A DNA stretch of 64,000 bases from PMNU01 sp035479375 (GCA_035479375.1 DATIIT010000009.1:1-64000), one strand, 5' to 3'. Shown: positions 33,401-42,068, counted from the stretch's first letter. The notes: generated from the sequence alone by a model not told the origin. Program-made: numbers and translations.

Positions 33401-35093
33401 ATACGTGGTGGGAGGCCACGACGGCTCCGGCCCCACCACCTACGGCGACATCGAGATCACCAAGATTAACCTTAGCACCGGCAACCTAGATAGCAACTTC
33501 AGCAACTCGGTCATCCAGATTACGCCACGCTGGGACGAGCGCGCGGTGTTTAGCAACGGCTATATATACGTTACCGGTGGCTGCGCCGTGGGCGACCCGC
33601 CGGCGTCATGTAACTCCAGCACCGGCGTGTCCAACGTGGTGGAGTACGTGGAGGTCTTCAATGCCGGCAACAAGGGCACCAGCGCCTGGACAACTGCCAC
33701 CAACACCTTTACTACGGCGCGCACCAGCGCCTCGGCCGCGGCATATAACGGGTACTTGTATATTGCCGGGGGGTGCACGTCGTATACGATTGGGAGTAAC
33801 TGGGGGAACACGTTTTGCAGTTTTGGGAACAATACCACGGGATATGCGCCCATTAACCCAGATGGCTCGTTGGGTACCTGGACAACCGGTAACACACTGA
33901 CGCCATCCAACAGACGGACGGCCGGCTGCCTTTTGGCAGTTGGCGGAACACTTTACTACGTCGGCGGGGAAGACAGCACCAACACTGCGGTCAACTCGGT
34001 GGAATATAGCGTGATTGGCGCCGGTGGCGTGCCCGGCACCTGGAACGCCACCACCCAGACATTGCCGGTAGCCCGCGCCTGGATGGGTTGCGGCACGTTT
34101 AGTAACCGCATTTATATAGCGGGCGGGCAAAACGCAGCTGGCACCGCCGACGCCGCGGTATACTACAGCCCAGACCTAAGCAACGGCGGCGACATCACCA
34201 GCACCTGGGGGACGGGCACGTCATATACTACGCCAGTGCGCTCCGACCACGCCGTGGTAATTGCCGCCGGTTACCTATATGTCATGGGCGGTGACCCGGG
34301 CACCGGTACCACAGCCATGCACGACGTGCAGTTCATCGCCCTAACGCCTTCCGGGGGAACCACTGGCTCGTGGTCATTTACTCGCGACTTGCCGCAAGAC
34401 ATGACCTTCCAGACGGCCTTTGCCGCTAACGGCTACATCTACGCTGTAGGGGGGCGTACGACCAACACCACGTGTTTGTCCACTACCTATATTGCCTCGG
34501 TGAACAGCACCGGACGGATTAGCGGTTGGTCGCAAGCGGTCAACAAGATGGCCACGGCGCGTTTTGGCGCGGCCGCAGCCTTCTATAACGGGTACTATTA
34601 CATCTTGGGCGGCGATGACTGCTCCACCGGCCCCATCGGCTCCACCGAATACGGCGGTGAGCAGTCGCAAGCCATGAAGACGCTCATCTCCAAGTATGCT
34701 GACTTTAACGGCAACGGGGTGCCGCTCAACTTTGTGGGCTACTTAACCAACGCCGTAAACAACGGTGTAGACATCGAAAAATGGCGCCTGACCTACCAAG
34801 CCAGCATGGAGGCGACCGACAGCTGGGGCAAGAGCACCACCGTGTACCCGCTCACCAACCAGGCCAAAAATACCGTAACGGCCATTGACGGCTCTGGCAC
34901 CACCACCCAGCTGGCGCGCTGGTTTTGGATGACCTTTGACATCAACATGGAGCAGAGCTTTAGCTTTACCGACGACACCCAGCCGAGCATCTCCCAGTAC
35001 GAGCTGTACTACACGCCGCCGCCGGCCAAGCGCTTGATGCACGGCAAAGACTTCCGCGACCAAACCCAGCAGGACCTCGACGCCCACCCGTAG
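30465..35093 (+). CDS. Giant membrane-anchored Kelch-repeat protein (1542 aa)
   Basis: The N-terminal 70 residues are basic and cytoplasmic. One membrane segment spans 71-94, so the rest is outside. Residues 95-350 form an extracellular domain of unknown type. About residues 390-1400 contain 18 Kelch motifs of the form NGYLYxxGG (for example YNGYLYAIGG, YNGYIYMIGG, YNGYLYIAGG). They would fold as beta-propellers, for instance three with six blades each. A C-terminal domain (about 1400-1542) follows. Kelch propellers usually bind proteins or glycans. A -10-like TACAAT (30413-30418) precedes it. It starts 78 nt after the previous giant gene and belongs to the same surface island. Confidence 0.85.
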   Translation: MDDIKRPKPHREYARRHEYGALPPRPLPDRHAPQPHHAAPARTVVRLRFKKPSAGRLRPYLRMCKNFWVRVGLVTSAAVLVAMELIIILQPYLVAHTYALGSADALLQKPDDSLAAKLQFDDSKGDFNFNDGYSPLQSSASDDASGGGPQITASTNQDASKGLTVNDPFNQLGFSITPQFKLLPGKQNANRIVYPFADGTGWLVYTMQATGVKEDVVLDHANGNNMSLRYTIKVDNQFAVRQNRDGSVGIYGSDSPLTGQVSTGSDKDAALLRKAREHMAKNKLFFNLPAPVAYGVNESKTDVDVHYELHGNTLTTVATNLKKGRYPLTIDPTVTVTSASDLFRDTNPDSNADFNGSTGNIARGAVTGGVIPAWTNNSNNIATSRFLNGATIYDDYAYVAGGAGANSTTDLTSIEFARLSSSGSCSTSCIGSWSTTTALSAGLSRFTLLAYNGYLYAIGGSTTNTSCGSVSSTVYYNRIQVNGQLSATWNTSPLPSGVCGAGAMAYNGKMYVAGGRTGSATNTGVTTMWYATINPDGSLTTFTADDSVLPAARFDADLRVYNGYIYMIGGNLNGTLTATVIYAPIASDGSIYGTGSGSWKSASSFGTARSNMGETFTATNDGFMYVQGGCSAYTSDSCTTVQNEVQTAQINADGTLGPWSDVATSIASLSRVGNSIVQWRGTIYSFAGCTGMNAGVVSCVSGNTLATESYSKISTPGQVGPVNTTTVLPTARWAHGSVVNGGFIYVIGGCITASCQTGTADTTGATSFAPLNADGTVGTWTTDSTHLLNGATGLAAFGATVYNNVIYATGGYSDVAPSSNVFYISVNSSTGALNSGGWTTQASKLGATTTYNSAVAYHDFLFVFGGCINSTNGQAGCNTYRNSVYRMPIATGGAPGTLTTSAGTGSFLNLPTGKGLMAPAMYNGYIYLAGGATSAAGQTNIVYYAKINDDGTITAWNTATGTMVHTLRRADAIAMNGYLYVVGGHDGSGPTTYGDIEITKINLSTGNLDSNFSNSVIQITPRWDERAVFSNGYIYVTGGCAVGDPPASCNSSTGVSNVVEYVEVFNAGNKGTSAWTTATNTFTTARTSASAAAYNGYLYIAGGCTSYTIGSNWGNTFCSFGNNTTGYAPINPDGSLGTWTTGNTLTPSNRRTAGCLLAVGGTLYYVGGEDSTNTAVNSVEYSVIGAGGVPGTWNATTQTLPVARAWMGCGTFSNRIYIAGGQNAAGTADAAVYYSPDLSNGGDITSTWGTGTSYTTPVRSDHAVVIAAGYLYVMGGDPGTGTTAMHDVQFIALTPSGGTTGSWSFTRDLPQDMTFQTAFAANGYIYAVGGRTTNTTCLSTTYIASVNSTGRISGWSQAVNKMATARFGAAAAFYNGYYYILGGDDCSTGPIGSTEYGGEQSQAMKTLISKYADFNGNGVPLNFVGYLTNAVNNGVDIEKWRLTYQASMEATDSWGKSTTVYPLTNQAKNTVTAIDGSGTTTQLARWFWMTFDINMEQSFSFTDDTQPSISQYELYYTPPPAKRLMHGKDFRDQTQQDLDAHP

Positions 35094-35095
35094 GG

Positions 35096-35101
35096 TATAC
35101 T
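35096..35101 (+). promoter_or_regulatory. -10 box of the 306-aa gene (leaderless)
   Basis: TATACT starts just after the stop codon of the Kelch gene and ends 8 nt before the next ATG. No clear -35 is seen. Confidence 0.5.
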
Positions 35102-35109
35102 GGATAGAT

Positions 35110-36030
35110 ATGGAACGGCGGGGCGAAAGACGGTTGATAAGCGATGAGCGCAGGGGAATGCTGCGCCGTTCTGCCGACGGCCGCCTGCGCCCGGCCAGCG
35201 AAGAGCGCGACATCGCCGACATCTGGGCAGACCAAAAACGCCTTCGCCTGAAACAGGCCATAGAAGAAGACAACCGCCGCAAGGCCCGCCGGGCAGAGAA
35301 ACAACGCCGCCGCGAGCAACGTAAACAACTTGGCTGGCGCGCGGCGCGTGCGCACGCCCGGGAACAAGTGGCACAGCCGGGCTCCGGTGGCTCTAAAGAA
35401 ATCGAGATCCGCCTCAGCCTGCCGTCTTTCCGCAAACTGCACATCCCCAGCTGGGACGATGTAGAGGATTTTTTGGCCAACCTGGACGTGCCGGTGCTTG
35501 GCCGCCGCCATGCAGTGTATGCCGGCTGTGTTGTAAGCGCCATTGTGCTGCTGTTCTTGGCGCCCGCGGCGTTCCGCTCCCCAAAGCCGGCGCCCAAGGC
35601 TTCCGCTAGCCCGCCGAAGGTGGCGGTGCTTGGGACGCAGCCCCATATCGACCAGCCGCCGTACGCCACTATTTTGCCGGCTGGCAAAACCGCCCAGCAA
35701 CTCGGGGGCTGGGGCAGGGTAAGCCCCAAGACGAGCGACCCGGTGTACGCCTACGCCGATATCCTAAAGGGTATTGGCATAACGGTCAGCGAGCAGCCCT
35801 TACCAGATGAGTTTGCCCTAAGCCCGCAGTCGCGCGTTACCGACCTCGCCAAGCAGTTTAACGCCACCAAGGCGTTGACTACCAAGGCGGGGACGGTAGC
35901 GTATATTGGCACTTCCACGCAAGGGATACAGTCTATCGTCGCCACCAAGCAGCAGCTGCTTATCCTGATACGTTCAGAGCAGACTGTGCCGGACACCGAT
36001 TGGGCGGCGTACCTCGACTCCCTGCACTAA
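35110..36030 (+). CDS. Single-pass membrane protein with basic cytoplasmic N-terminus (306 aa)
   Basis: Residues 1-90 are very rich in Arg/Lys/Glu and probably helical or coiled (KRLRLKQAIEEDNRRKARRA). A membrane helix lies at about 136-155, followed by a Pro/Ala-rich linker and a small extracellular domain (about 190-306). That domain has an alternating beta/alpha pattern ending in SIVATKQQLLILIRSEQTV, and resembles the outer parts of the proteins at 41574 and 52921 in layout. It follows the Kelch gene by 16 nt. An accessory or anchoring role for the large surface proteins is inferred from position only. Confidence 0.65.
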   Translation: MERRGERRLISDERRGMLRRSADGRLRPASEERDIADIWADQKRLRLKQAIEEDNRRKARRAEKQRRREQRKQLGWRAARAHAREQVAQPGSGGSKEIEIRLSLPSFRKLHIPSWDDVEDFLANLDVPVLGRRHAVYAGCVVSAIVLLFLAPAAFRSPKPAPKASASPPKVAVLGTQPHIDQPPYATILPAGKTAQQLGGWGRVSPKTSDPVYAYADILKGIGITVSEQPLPDEFALSPQSRVTDLAKQFNATKALTTKAGTVAYIGTSTQGIQSIVATKQQLLILIRSEQTVPDTDWAAYLDSLH

Positions 36031-36051
36031 CTAGCCATATACGGCTAGTTT
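36029..36051 (+). terminator. Hairpin after the 306-aa gene
   Basis: AACTAGCC and GGCTAGTT pair around ATATAC, followed by only a short T-run. The stem has the same sequence as the nrdJ terminator. Confidence 0.6.
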
Positions 36052-36096
36052 CGGGCGAAGATGAATAATTGCTCGCTTTCCGCTTGCGCTTACCGG

Positions 36097-36102
36097 TATA
36101 AT
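36097..36102 (+). promoter_or_regulatory. -10 box of cassette 1
   Basis: TATAAT in the context GGTATAATCG, which is repeated upstream of cassette 2 (44515-44520). No clear -35 is found at the expected distance. Confidence 0.55.
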
Positions 36103-36132
36103 CGAAGCAGGAAGCAGTAAGGCAGGTTGGGC

Positions 36133-36960
36133 ATGAAATTTTTATGGCTGAGCAGTTCCCGGGTTGGCGCGCCATTGGGCGTGGGTATGCTGCTGCTGGC
36201 GTTCTTATTCCCGGTTACGGCCGCGGCGGCCTCAGCCATTGCCCAGGGGTTTAAGGCGGGCGGTGACGGAATTGTAAGCGGCGCGCTGGTGAGCTTGCAA
36301 CAAGGCGTGGCCGGCACCGTTGAGCTCAGCACCGCCGCCAACAGTGCCCACTTGGTGGGGGTGGTGGAGCGGCAATCGCTCATCGACTTTGCCAATGGCG
36401 GCACCGTGCAGGTAGTTACCAGTGGCACGACCCCGGTGCTGGTGAGCGACATCAACGGCCTGGTGAAAACGGGCGATAGGATTACGGCCTCGCCGATTGT
36501 GGGTGTGGGCATGAAGGCTACCGAGAGCGCCACCGTGGCCGGCAGCGCCCAGGCCGACATGCAGCTCAGCACCGCTGAAACGCGCCAGGTCACCGCCGCC
36601 AACGGCAAACAGCACACTGTGCACGTTGGCGCTGTGCCTCTGTTAGTCTCGGCGGCGTACTACCAGCCCAAACCTACCCAGAGCAAGTTCGTCCCTAGCG
36701 GGCTGCAAACGTTCGCGGCCAACATTGCCGGCCACCAGGTGCCACCGGTGCGGATACTCGTGGCTGGGCTGGTGGTGGTATTGCTGTTTGTGTCGGTGGC
36801 GGTGCTGTTGAATTCGTCGGTGCGCTCCAGCATTATCGCCATTGGGCGTAACCCGCTCAGCGGGCAGTCGGTGCGCCGGAGTTTATTCGAGGTGGGCGTC
36901 ACTACAGTAGGGGTGCTGGCCTTTACAGTCATTGCCGTATACCTTATCCTGACGGCCTGA
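36133..36960 (+). CDS. Cassette 1 partner: membrane protein with extracellular domain and C-terminal TM hairpin (275 aa)
   Basis: A signal or anchor segment spans about 11-34. The extracellular part (35-200) opens with SAIAQGFKAGGDGIVSGALV and contains VVTSGTTPVLVSDINGLVKTGD. Two membrane helices near the C-terminus (about 206-226 and 252-272) flank a cytoplasmic loop with SSIIAIGRNPLSGQSV. The protein is clearly paralogous to the 281-aa product at 44547, and the loop is its best-conserved part. Each precedes a giant fibre gene, so a role in exporting, anchoring or assembling the fibre is inferred. It is one of only two genes here that end in TGA. The ATG at 36133 is chosen over a TTG two codons earlier. 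Confidence 0.75.
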   Translation: MKFLWLSSSRVGAPLGVGMLLLAFLFPVTAAAASAIAQGFKAGGDGIVSGALVSLQQGVAGTVELSTAANSAHLVGVVERQSLIDFANGGTVQVVTSGTTPVLVSDINGLVKTGDRITASPIVGVGMKATESATVAGSAQADMQLSTAETRQVTAANGKQHTVHVGAVPLLVSAAYYQPKPTQSKFVPSGLQTFAANIAGHQVPPVRILVAGLVVVLLFVSVAVLLNSSVRSSIIAIGRNPLSGQSVRRSLFEVGVTTVGVLAFTVIAVYLILTA

Positions 36961-36969
36961 CCGTCCAGG

Positions 36970-37036
36970 TTGTCCACAGTTTTACAGCGGGCGCTAAAAG
37001 TACTTGCCCCGCTAACCGTAAGCCGCGTAAGATATA
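36970..37036 (+). promoter_or_regulatory. Conserved upstream element and promoter of giant fibre 1
   Basis: The region holds TTGTCCACA (36970-36978), then a stem-loop in which AGCGGGC and GCCCCGCT enclose a loop containing TAAAAGTAC (36996-37003), then CGTAAGATATA (37026-37036). The -35/-10 pair could be TTGCCC (37004-37009)-18-TAAGAT (37028-37033). The same order and the same 30-nt spacing recur at 45400-45471. The leader of about 40 nt to the GTG start is A-rich and has no Shine-Dalgarno. Confidence 0.7.
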
Positions 37037-37078
37037 AATTACGGGATCAAATACCTAACAACAGAAAAACAAAAACCC

Positions 37079-40000
37079 GTGCAAGACCAAAACCAACCCA
37101 CCACCACACCGAGGACTATTGGGGTCGACAGCGGCCCGCTAGTCTCTACTGGATACGACAGCCGGCCAGACCCGTTTGCTGATACTGAAGCATTGTCTGC
37201 GCAATCTTTGGACAGCACTTTTGTGCACGCCGCGCCGCGCCTTACCGTGGCCTCCCGTTTGCTCAAGCGGGTGGATGTTATTTTGCTGGCGCTGTTAGTT
37301 TTGGGCGCGCTAGGACTGGTGTTAAGCACCTTTTTCCATAAGCACCAGCAGCCGGTAAGCAACAGCGTAAGCACACAGTTTGGCAACGTGGCCTTGCCGC
37401 TCAGCCAGTTTGTTGGCACGGAGGATGGCATCAAGCTGGACGCCGGGAGTGTGGTGGTAAACGGTGCGCTCAAGCTGAACCAGGGCGTGGTCATAACGCC
37501 GTCGGTGCAGCCCAATGCGCCAGTCTCTGGCCAGTTGTATTTTGACCGCAACACCAACCAGTTGGCGTATTTTAACGGGACGGCCTTTGTGCCGCTAGGA
37601 GCCAGTACCCAGGCGGTGCAAACCATTGGCGGCTTGAGCGGGCAGGTTACCTTAGGCGGTGGCTTGAGTGTGGTGGGCAACCAGCTCGTCTCATCCACGG
37701 CCGGTGTTACAGGGGTAGTGGCAGGCACGAATATTAGCGTAACGAACAATAACGGCGTGTATACCGTGAGCAACACCGGTGCCGGCACTGGCACAGTGAC
37801 GAGTGGCGGCGGCACGGCCGGTACACTGCCACTGTTTACCGGTGTGCAAAATGTAGAGAACTCCATTGTGGCGCAGTCCGGCGGTGCCATAACAGTGGGC
37901 GGCAACCTGAATGTCTCTGGGAGCTTGGCGCTGGGCACTGCCTTGGGCGTGGCCAGCGGCGGCACGGGCGCAGCCACCTTGGCAGCCAACGGTGTGCTGT
38001 TGGGTAATGGCGGCGGTGCAGTGTCCTCCCTGGTGGCCGGTGGCGCTGGGCTTTGCTTGGTATCCTCGGGAGGGGCGCCCACCTGGGCATCATGCTCGGG
38101 CGGCGGCGTTACCAGCCTGAACGGCTTGGCTGGCGCACTCACCGTGGCCAACGCAAGCGGCGTGGGCAGCACAGTTACAATTAACGACGCAGGCATCGGC
38201 ACCAAAGGCATCGCCAGTTTTGACGGCACGAACTTTAGCGTTGTTGGCGGGGCGGTGAACACCGTGCAGAACATCAGCACTGGCTCAAGCCCGACATTTG
38301 TGGCGGTGAACACAAATAGTATTACGCCGAGCGCCGCGCTCACCGTTGGCGCCAGCGGCCAGACCCTGACGTTGCAAGGCGGCGCCAGCACCGTGTTCAA
38401 AGCCACGGCCGGCGGCAACACTACCACTGTGGACTTCACGAGCCCTACGGCCAACACCACGCTGCACTTCCCGGCGTCACCGGCCGGGCCATACACTATT
38501 TGTACGACGGTGGGGAACTGCGCCGGCTCTGGCGGCGGCGTCACTGGCTCGGGCACCAACAACCAAATCGTCAAATTTACGTCCAATGGCAGTACGGTTG
38601 GTGACTCCAGCTTGTCTGATAGCGGCGGCGCGGTGACTACCAGCGGCGACCTCGTGATCCAGGGCGGCGATGTGACCGTGGGCGTGTCCAACAGCCAGAC
38701 TGGGACGGTGAAGTTTGCGCACAGCGGCTCGGCGTTTATCGGTTCACTGGTGCAAGGTGCGCTGAGCGCCGGCCAGACATACACGCTGCCAAACGCCACT
38801 GGCACCATCTGTTTGGACAGCGGCAACTGTTTGGGCGGTGGGGGCGGCGGCGCCAACACGGCGCTGTCTAATCTGACGAGTGTGGCCATTAACACCTCGC
38901 TGTTGCCCGGCGTCGCCGGCAGCATTAACCTGGGGTCGGGCGGCTTGCCGTTTGGCGACGTCTTCCTGGCTGGCGCATCGGGCACCCCTGGCACGAATAA
39001 TTTCCGGCTCACCGGCGCCTCCACGTCTGGTACGCGGGTTATTACGCTGCCCGACGCCGCTGGCACGGTGTGTTTGCAGTCGGCGGCGGCCTGCGGGTTT
39101 GCGGCCAACAGCGGCAACGGCAACTACATCCAGAACCAAAACAGCGCAGACCAAGCGGCGGATTTCCGCATTAGCGGCACTGGACGGGCAAATACCTCGG
39201 TGCTAACGCCGCTGCTGGACACGGCAACGGGCGTTGCCCTGGCACTCGGCACAAATAACGCTACGGCCATTAACCTCAACCAAAGCACGGCAATTGCTAC
39301 GGGCAAGAGCCTAACAGTGGGGCAGGACGTGACGCTGCAGGCGGCAAACTCCAGCATTAGCAACGCACAGACGACGACGCACGGCGAGTCGTTTGGCTCT
39401 GGCGCCACCACCGCTAATGATGCGGTTGCCTTTGGGTTTAGCGCGGCCGCGCTGGCTAACAGCGTTGCTATCGGTTCTGGCGCGAGTACCGCCGCCACGT
39501 CAGGGATTGCCATTGGTAACGGCGCTACAGCAGCTAACCAGTTTGGCATTGCCTTGGGCCGCGGCGCCACCACCACGGCGGCTAACCAGCTGGTGGTCGG
39601 CAGCGGCACGGGCGCTATCAGCCAGGTGTTTATCGGCAACGGCTTTAGCAATGCTGCACCCAGCGATGTAACAATCCAAGGCACCGGCGGCAGCGGCACC
39701 GACGTGGCCGGCGCCAGCCTGAACCTTTCCAGCGGCGTGGGCACCGGCTTAGGCGCTGGCGGCAACATTAACTTCAAAGTGGCGACCCCGGCTGGCGGCA
39801 CCGGCAGCTCGGCCAACGTGGCGCAAACGGTGGCCACTATTAGCGGCACCAACGGCGCTGCGGTCTTCAAGAACTTTGTGAATGGTACGGCCGGGTTTGA
39901 CGTGCAGACGCAAGGTGGCGCATCAATTTTGACCGTTAACAGCAGTACGCCGGGCGTCACCATAAACGGCACCGCCACTATCCAGGGCGGCAGCGGCGCT

Positions 40001-41518
40001 GGCGCGGTCAGCGTCCAGGCGGCGGCGAGCGCCACTATTAGCATTGGCACAGCTAACGCCAACACCATTACCGTGGGCAATGCGGCCAGCACCGCGGCCA
40101 TCACCATTGGCCAGTCCACGGCCAGCAACACTATTAATATTGGCAACGCCACCACGGCCGCGGGCAACATCCAGACGATCAACATTGGCACGTCGGCCAC
40201 CAGCACGGGCAAGGCGGTGATTACTATTGGCAACACCAACGATGGCTCATCGCTGGCGCTGCAGGCCGGCACCGGCAATGTGACGCTGTCTACCAACTCG
40301 GCCACCTCCAGCGTGACGGTCAAGAGCAACACCAACAGCACCGCTGCCTTCCAGATTTTGGACTCCGGCAATAGTCCATACCTCACGGCCAACACCACGT
40401 CTACCAACCCAGGCATTTACATCTCTGGTACGGCCAGCGGCGGCGGTGGTGGGCGGCTGTTCTTTGGCAACGTGGGCGACCCTAACACCTTTGTGGGCGA
40501 GGACGCCGACGTGGTCACCCCAGACAACGACCGACTGGCGCTCTTTGGCCGCGCCGGCCTGCGCTTCTACACCAACACCGCGCCGGGCAGCCTCACGGGC
40601 ACCATTACCGCCAACGGCAGGTACATCTTCCAGTCGTTAAACGACAGCCAGGGAGGGTTTGAGTACCAGACCCAGGGTGGCGACGACCTGCTCAACATTT
40701 CCACGGCCGCGGTCACCGTCACCATTGGCAAGGGCACTACCAACGACAGCACCGGCGTGCTGCTGGTGCTCGACTCCAAAAACACCGCCGGCGACCCCAC
40801 CGGCATAACTGGCGGCATGTATTACAACAATAGCAGCGAGACCTTCCGCTGCTATACTGGCGCGGCCTGGGCGGACTGCATGGGTACGCCTAAGCCTAAC
40901 GCCCGCCGCTGGACGTACATTACCTATCCGGGCTCCGGCACGAGCTTTAACGCCAACGGCGACATTACTGGCGGCAACATCGCCACATCTGTCCCGGCCA
41001 CCACGTCGGAGCCAGCCGTGCTCGATTACGCTACCGCCGGCACCACCAACAGCGCCACCAGCCTGGAGGGCAACCCCAACTACAATTCTTCGGCCAACCC
41101 CACCTACCAAACGTATGCCTCGATTGCCGGCACCACCAACACCCGCATGTGGCTGGGCTTCACCGACCAGTCCGCGGCTACCATGGCTGCCAGCGCCAAC
41201 CCGGCTGGCAACTACGCCGCCTTCCGCTACGACACCGGCGCCGGCGACACGGCCATCAAGTGCGTCACTAAAGACGGCACCACGCAAAACATCACCAACA
41301 CCTTTACGGCGCCCACTACGGCTGGCCACAAGTACGAGATCGACATTATCCAAGGCACGGAGGTCATCTTTAAGCTCGACGGGGCAGAGGTTTGCACCCA
41401 GTTCACCAACTCGCCAGCGGCCAACACTATGCTGCGCTACGTCAACACCATGACCACGCTCACCAATGCCATCAACGACATCCGCGTGGGCTGGGTGTAC
41501 ATAGAGAGCGACAAATAA
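37079..41518 (+). CDS. Giant fibre protein 1, N-anchored beta-strand-repeat adhesin-like (1479 aa)
   Basis: Residues 1-60 are cytoplasmic, 66-86 form the only membrane helix (after RLLKRVD), and the rest is outside. Next comes a head-like domain, PSVQPNAPVSGQLYFDRNTN, of the phage-tail-fibre type. A long stalk of short Gly/Thr/Asn repeats follows, with motifs such as TYTLPNATGTICLDSGNCLG whose paired cysteines recur. A second module, GGMYYNNSSETFRCYTG, introduces the C-terminal domain (about 1270-1479), which looks like a concanavalin-type beta sandwich (FKLDGAEVCTQF; DIRVGWVYIES). The start is GTG at 37079. It is paralogous to the 2466-aa protein at 45514. Function is inferred to be adhesion. 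Confidence 0.83.
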   Translation: MQDQNQPTTTPRTIGVDSGPLVSTGYDSRPDPFADTEALSAQSLDSTFVHAAPRLTVASRLLKRVDVILLALLVLGALGLVLSTFFHKHQQPVSNSVSTQFGNVALPLSQFVGTEDGIKLDAGSVVVNGALKLNQGVVITPSVQPNAPVSGQLYFDRNTNQLAYFNGTAFVPLGASTQAVQTIGGLSGQVTLGGGLSVVGNQLVSSTAGVTGVVAGTNISVTNNNGVYTVSNTGAGTGTVTSGGGTAGTLPLFTGVQNVENSIVAQSGGAITVGGNLNVSGSLALGTALGVASGGTGAATLAANGVLLGNGGGAVSSLVAGGAGLCLVSSGGAPTWASCSGGGVTSLNGLAGALTVANASGVGSTVTINDAGIGTKGIASFDGTNFSVVGGAVNTVQNISTGSSPTFVAVNTNSITPSAALTVGASGQTLTLQGGASTVFKATAGGNTTTVDFTSPTANTTLHFPASPAGPYTICTTVGNCAGSGGGVTGSGTNNQIVKFTSNGSTVGDSSLSDSGGAVTTSGDLVIQGGDVTVGVSNSQTGTVKFAHSGSAFIGSLVQGALSAGQTYTLPNATGTICLDSGNCLGGGGGGANTALSNLTSVAINTSLLPGVAGSINLGSGGLPFGDVFLAGASGTPGTNNFRLTGASTSGTRVITLPDAAGTVCLQSAAACGFAANSGNGNYIQNQNSADQAADFRISGTGRANTSVLTPLLDTATGVALALGTNNATAINLNQSTAIATGKSLTVGQDVTLQAANSSISNAQTTTHGESFGSGATTANDAVAFGFSAAALANSVAIGSGASTAATSGIAIGNGATAANQFGIALGRGATTTAANQLVVGSGTGAISQVFIGNGFSNAAPSDVTIQGTGGSGTDVAGASLNLSSGVGTGLGAGGNINFKVATPAGGTGSSANVAQTVATISGTNGAAVFKNFVNGTAGFDVQTQGGASILTVNSSTPGVTINGTATIQGGSGAGAVSVQAAASATISIGTANANTITVGNAASTAAITIGQSTASNTINIGNATTAAGNIQTINIGTSATSTGKAVITIGNTNDGSSLALQAGTGNVTLSTNSATSSVTVKSNTNSTAAFQILDSGNSPYLTANTTSTNPGIYISGTASGGGGGRLFFGNVGDPNTFVGEDADVVTPDNDRLALFGRAGLRFYTNTAPGSLTGTITANGRYIFQSLNDSQGGFEYQTQGGDDLLNISTAAVTVTIGKGTTNDSTGVLLVLDSKNTAGDPTGITGGMYYNNSSETFRCYTGAAWADCMGTPKPNARRWTYITYPGSGTSFNANGDITGGNIATSVPATTSEPAVLDYATAGTTNSATSLEGNPNYNSSANPTYQTYASIAGTTNTRMWLGFTDQSAATMAASANPAGNYAAFRYDTGAGDTAIKCVTKDGTTQNITNTFTAPTTAGHKYEIDIIQGTEVIFKLDGAEVCTQFTNSPAANTMLRYVNTMTTLTNAINDIRVGWVYIESDK

Positions 41519-41573
41519 CCCGGCCGCACATCTCTTTCCCCCTATGCTTTTATCGTATAAGATGGGGGTAACC

Positions 41574-41984
41574 ATGGAAACTGCACACATATCTAAATCG
41601 CGGCGCGGGCTGGTCATTAGCCTGGTTGTAGGCGGTGTGTTGCTGGTGGCTGGCGCCGCCGGCGCCGGCTTTTGGCTTGCGCGCCGCAGCAGTACGCCGC
41701 CGTCCACTAGCAGCCAGGCGGCGCAAAAGCAAAAAATCCTGCAAGAGGTAGGCGACATGTACTTGCTGCCAGACGGTGAAAACCCCACAGTGGCCATCAT
41801 CCAGGACAAAAGTGCGCTCGGCTCGGAATCTTTTTTTAGGGCGGCCCAAAACGGTGACGTGGTGATCATTTATAAGGCTGCCGGCCTGGGGCTTATTTAC
41901 CGGCAAAGCCTGCACAAGCTCATCAACGTCCAGACGGTGTCGTTTGCTGGCGCCGCCGGTGGGACGGCGCCAGCCGGTAACTAG
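41574..41984 (+). CDS. Small single-pass membrane protein (136 aa)
   Basis: A short basic start is followed by a membrane helix (12-36), a Ser/Thr/Gln linker and a compact outer domain (about 53-118): ILQEVGDMYLLPDGENPTVA to LINVQTVSFAG. The domain layout resembles the outer parts of the 306-aa and 174-aa proteins in this island, though similarity is weak. The ATG at 41574 has GGGGGTAA upstream and TATAAG (41556-41561) as a likely -10; the earlier in-frame ATG at 41544 lies before that box. It follows giant fibre 1 by 55 nt. The function is unknown. Confidence 0.65.
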   Translation: METAHISKSRRGLVISLVVGGVLLVAGAAGAGFWLARRSSTPPSTSSQAAQKQKILQEVGDMYLLPDGENPTVAIIQDKSALGSESFFRAAQNGDVVIIYKAAGLGLIYRQSLHKLINVQTVSFAGAAGGTAPAGN

Positions 41985-42003
41985 TATTATCCGGCTAGTT
42001 ACC
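41976..42003 (+). terminator. Hairpin at the end of the 136-aa gene
   Basis: GGTAACTAG and CTAGTTACC form a perfect 9-bp stem around TATTATCCGG. The T-run is delayed (ACGTTTTT). It is related in sequence to the other CTAGTT terminators here. Confidence 0.55.
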
Positions 42004-42042
42004 CCTTACGTTTTTCCGGTGGCGGCTGGCCGCACTCGGTGG

Positions 42043-42048
42043 TATACT
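42043..42048 (+). promoter_or_regulatory. -10 box of parA-parB
   Basis: TATACT, 20 nt before the parA start; no convincing -35 is seen. The ribosome-binding site is AGAGGGA. Confidence 0.5.
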
Positions 42049-42068
42049 TTGACCTGAAGAGGGAACTG

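Noticed and set aside
36958..36960. UGA recoded as an amino acid
   Set aside because: Core proteins have normal lengths without in-frame UGA, Trp is UGG, and UGA ends the 275-aa gene and prfA at sensible places.
37039..39123. 694-aa minus-strand frame across giant fibre 1
   Set aside because: It is antisense to a gene with a clear membrane anchor and domains, and its Pro/Val/Ala-rich product is the usual shadow of such repeats.
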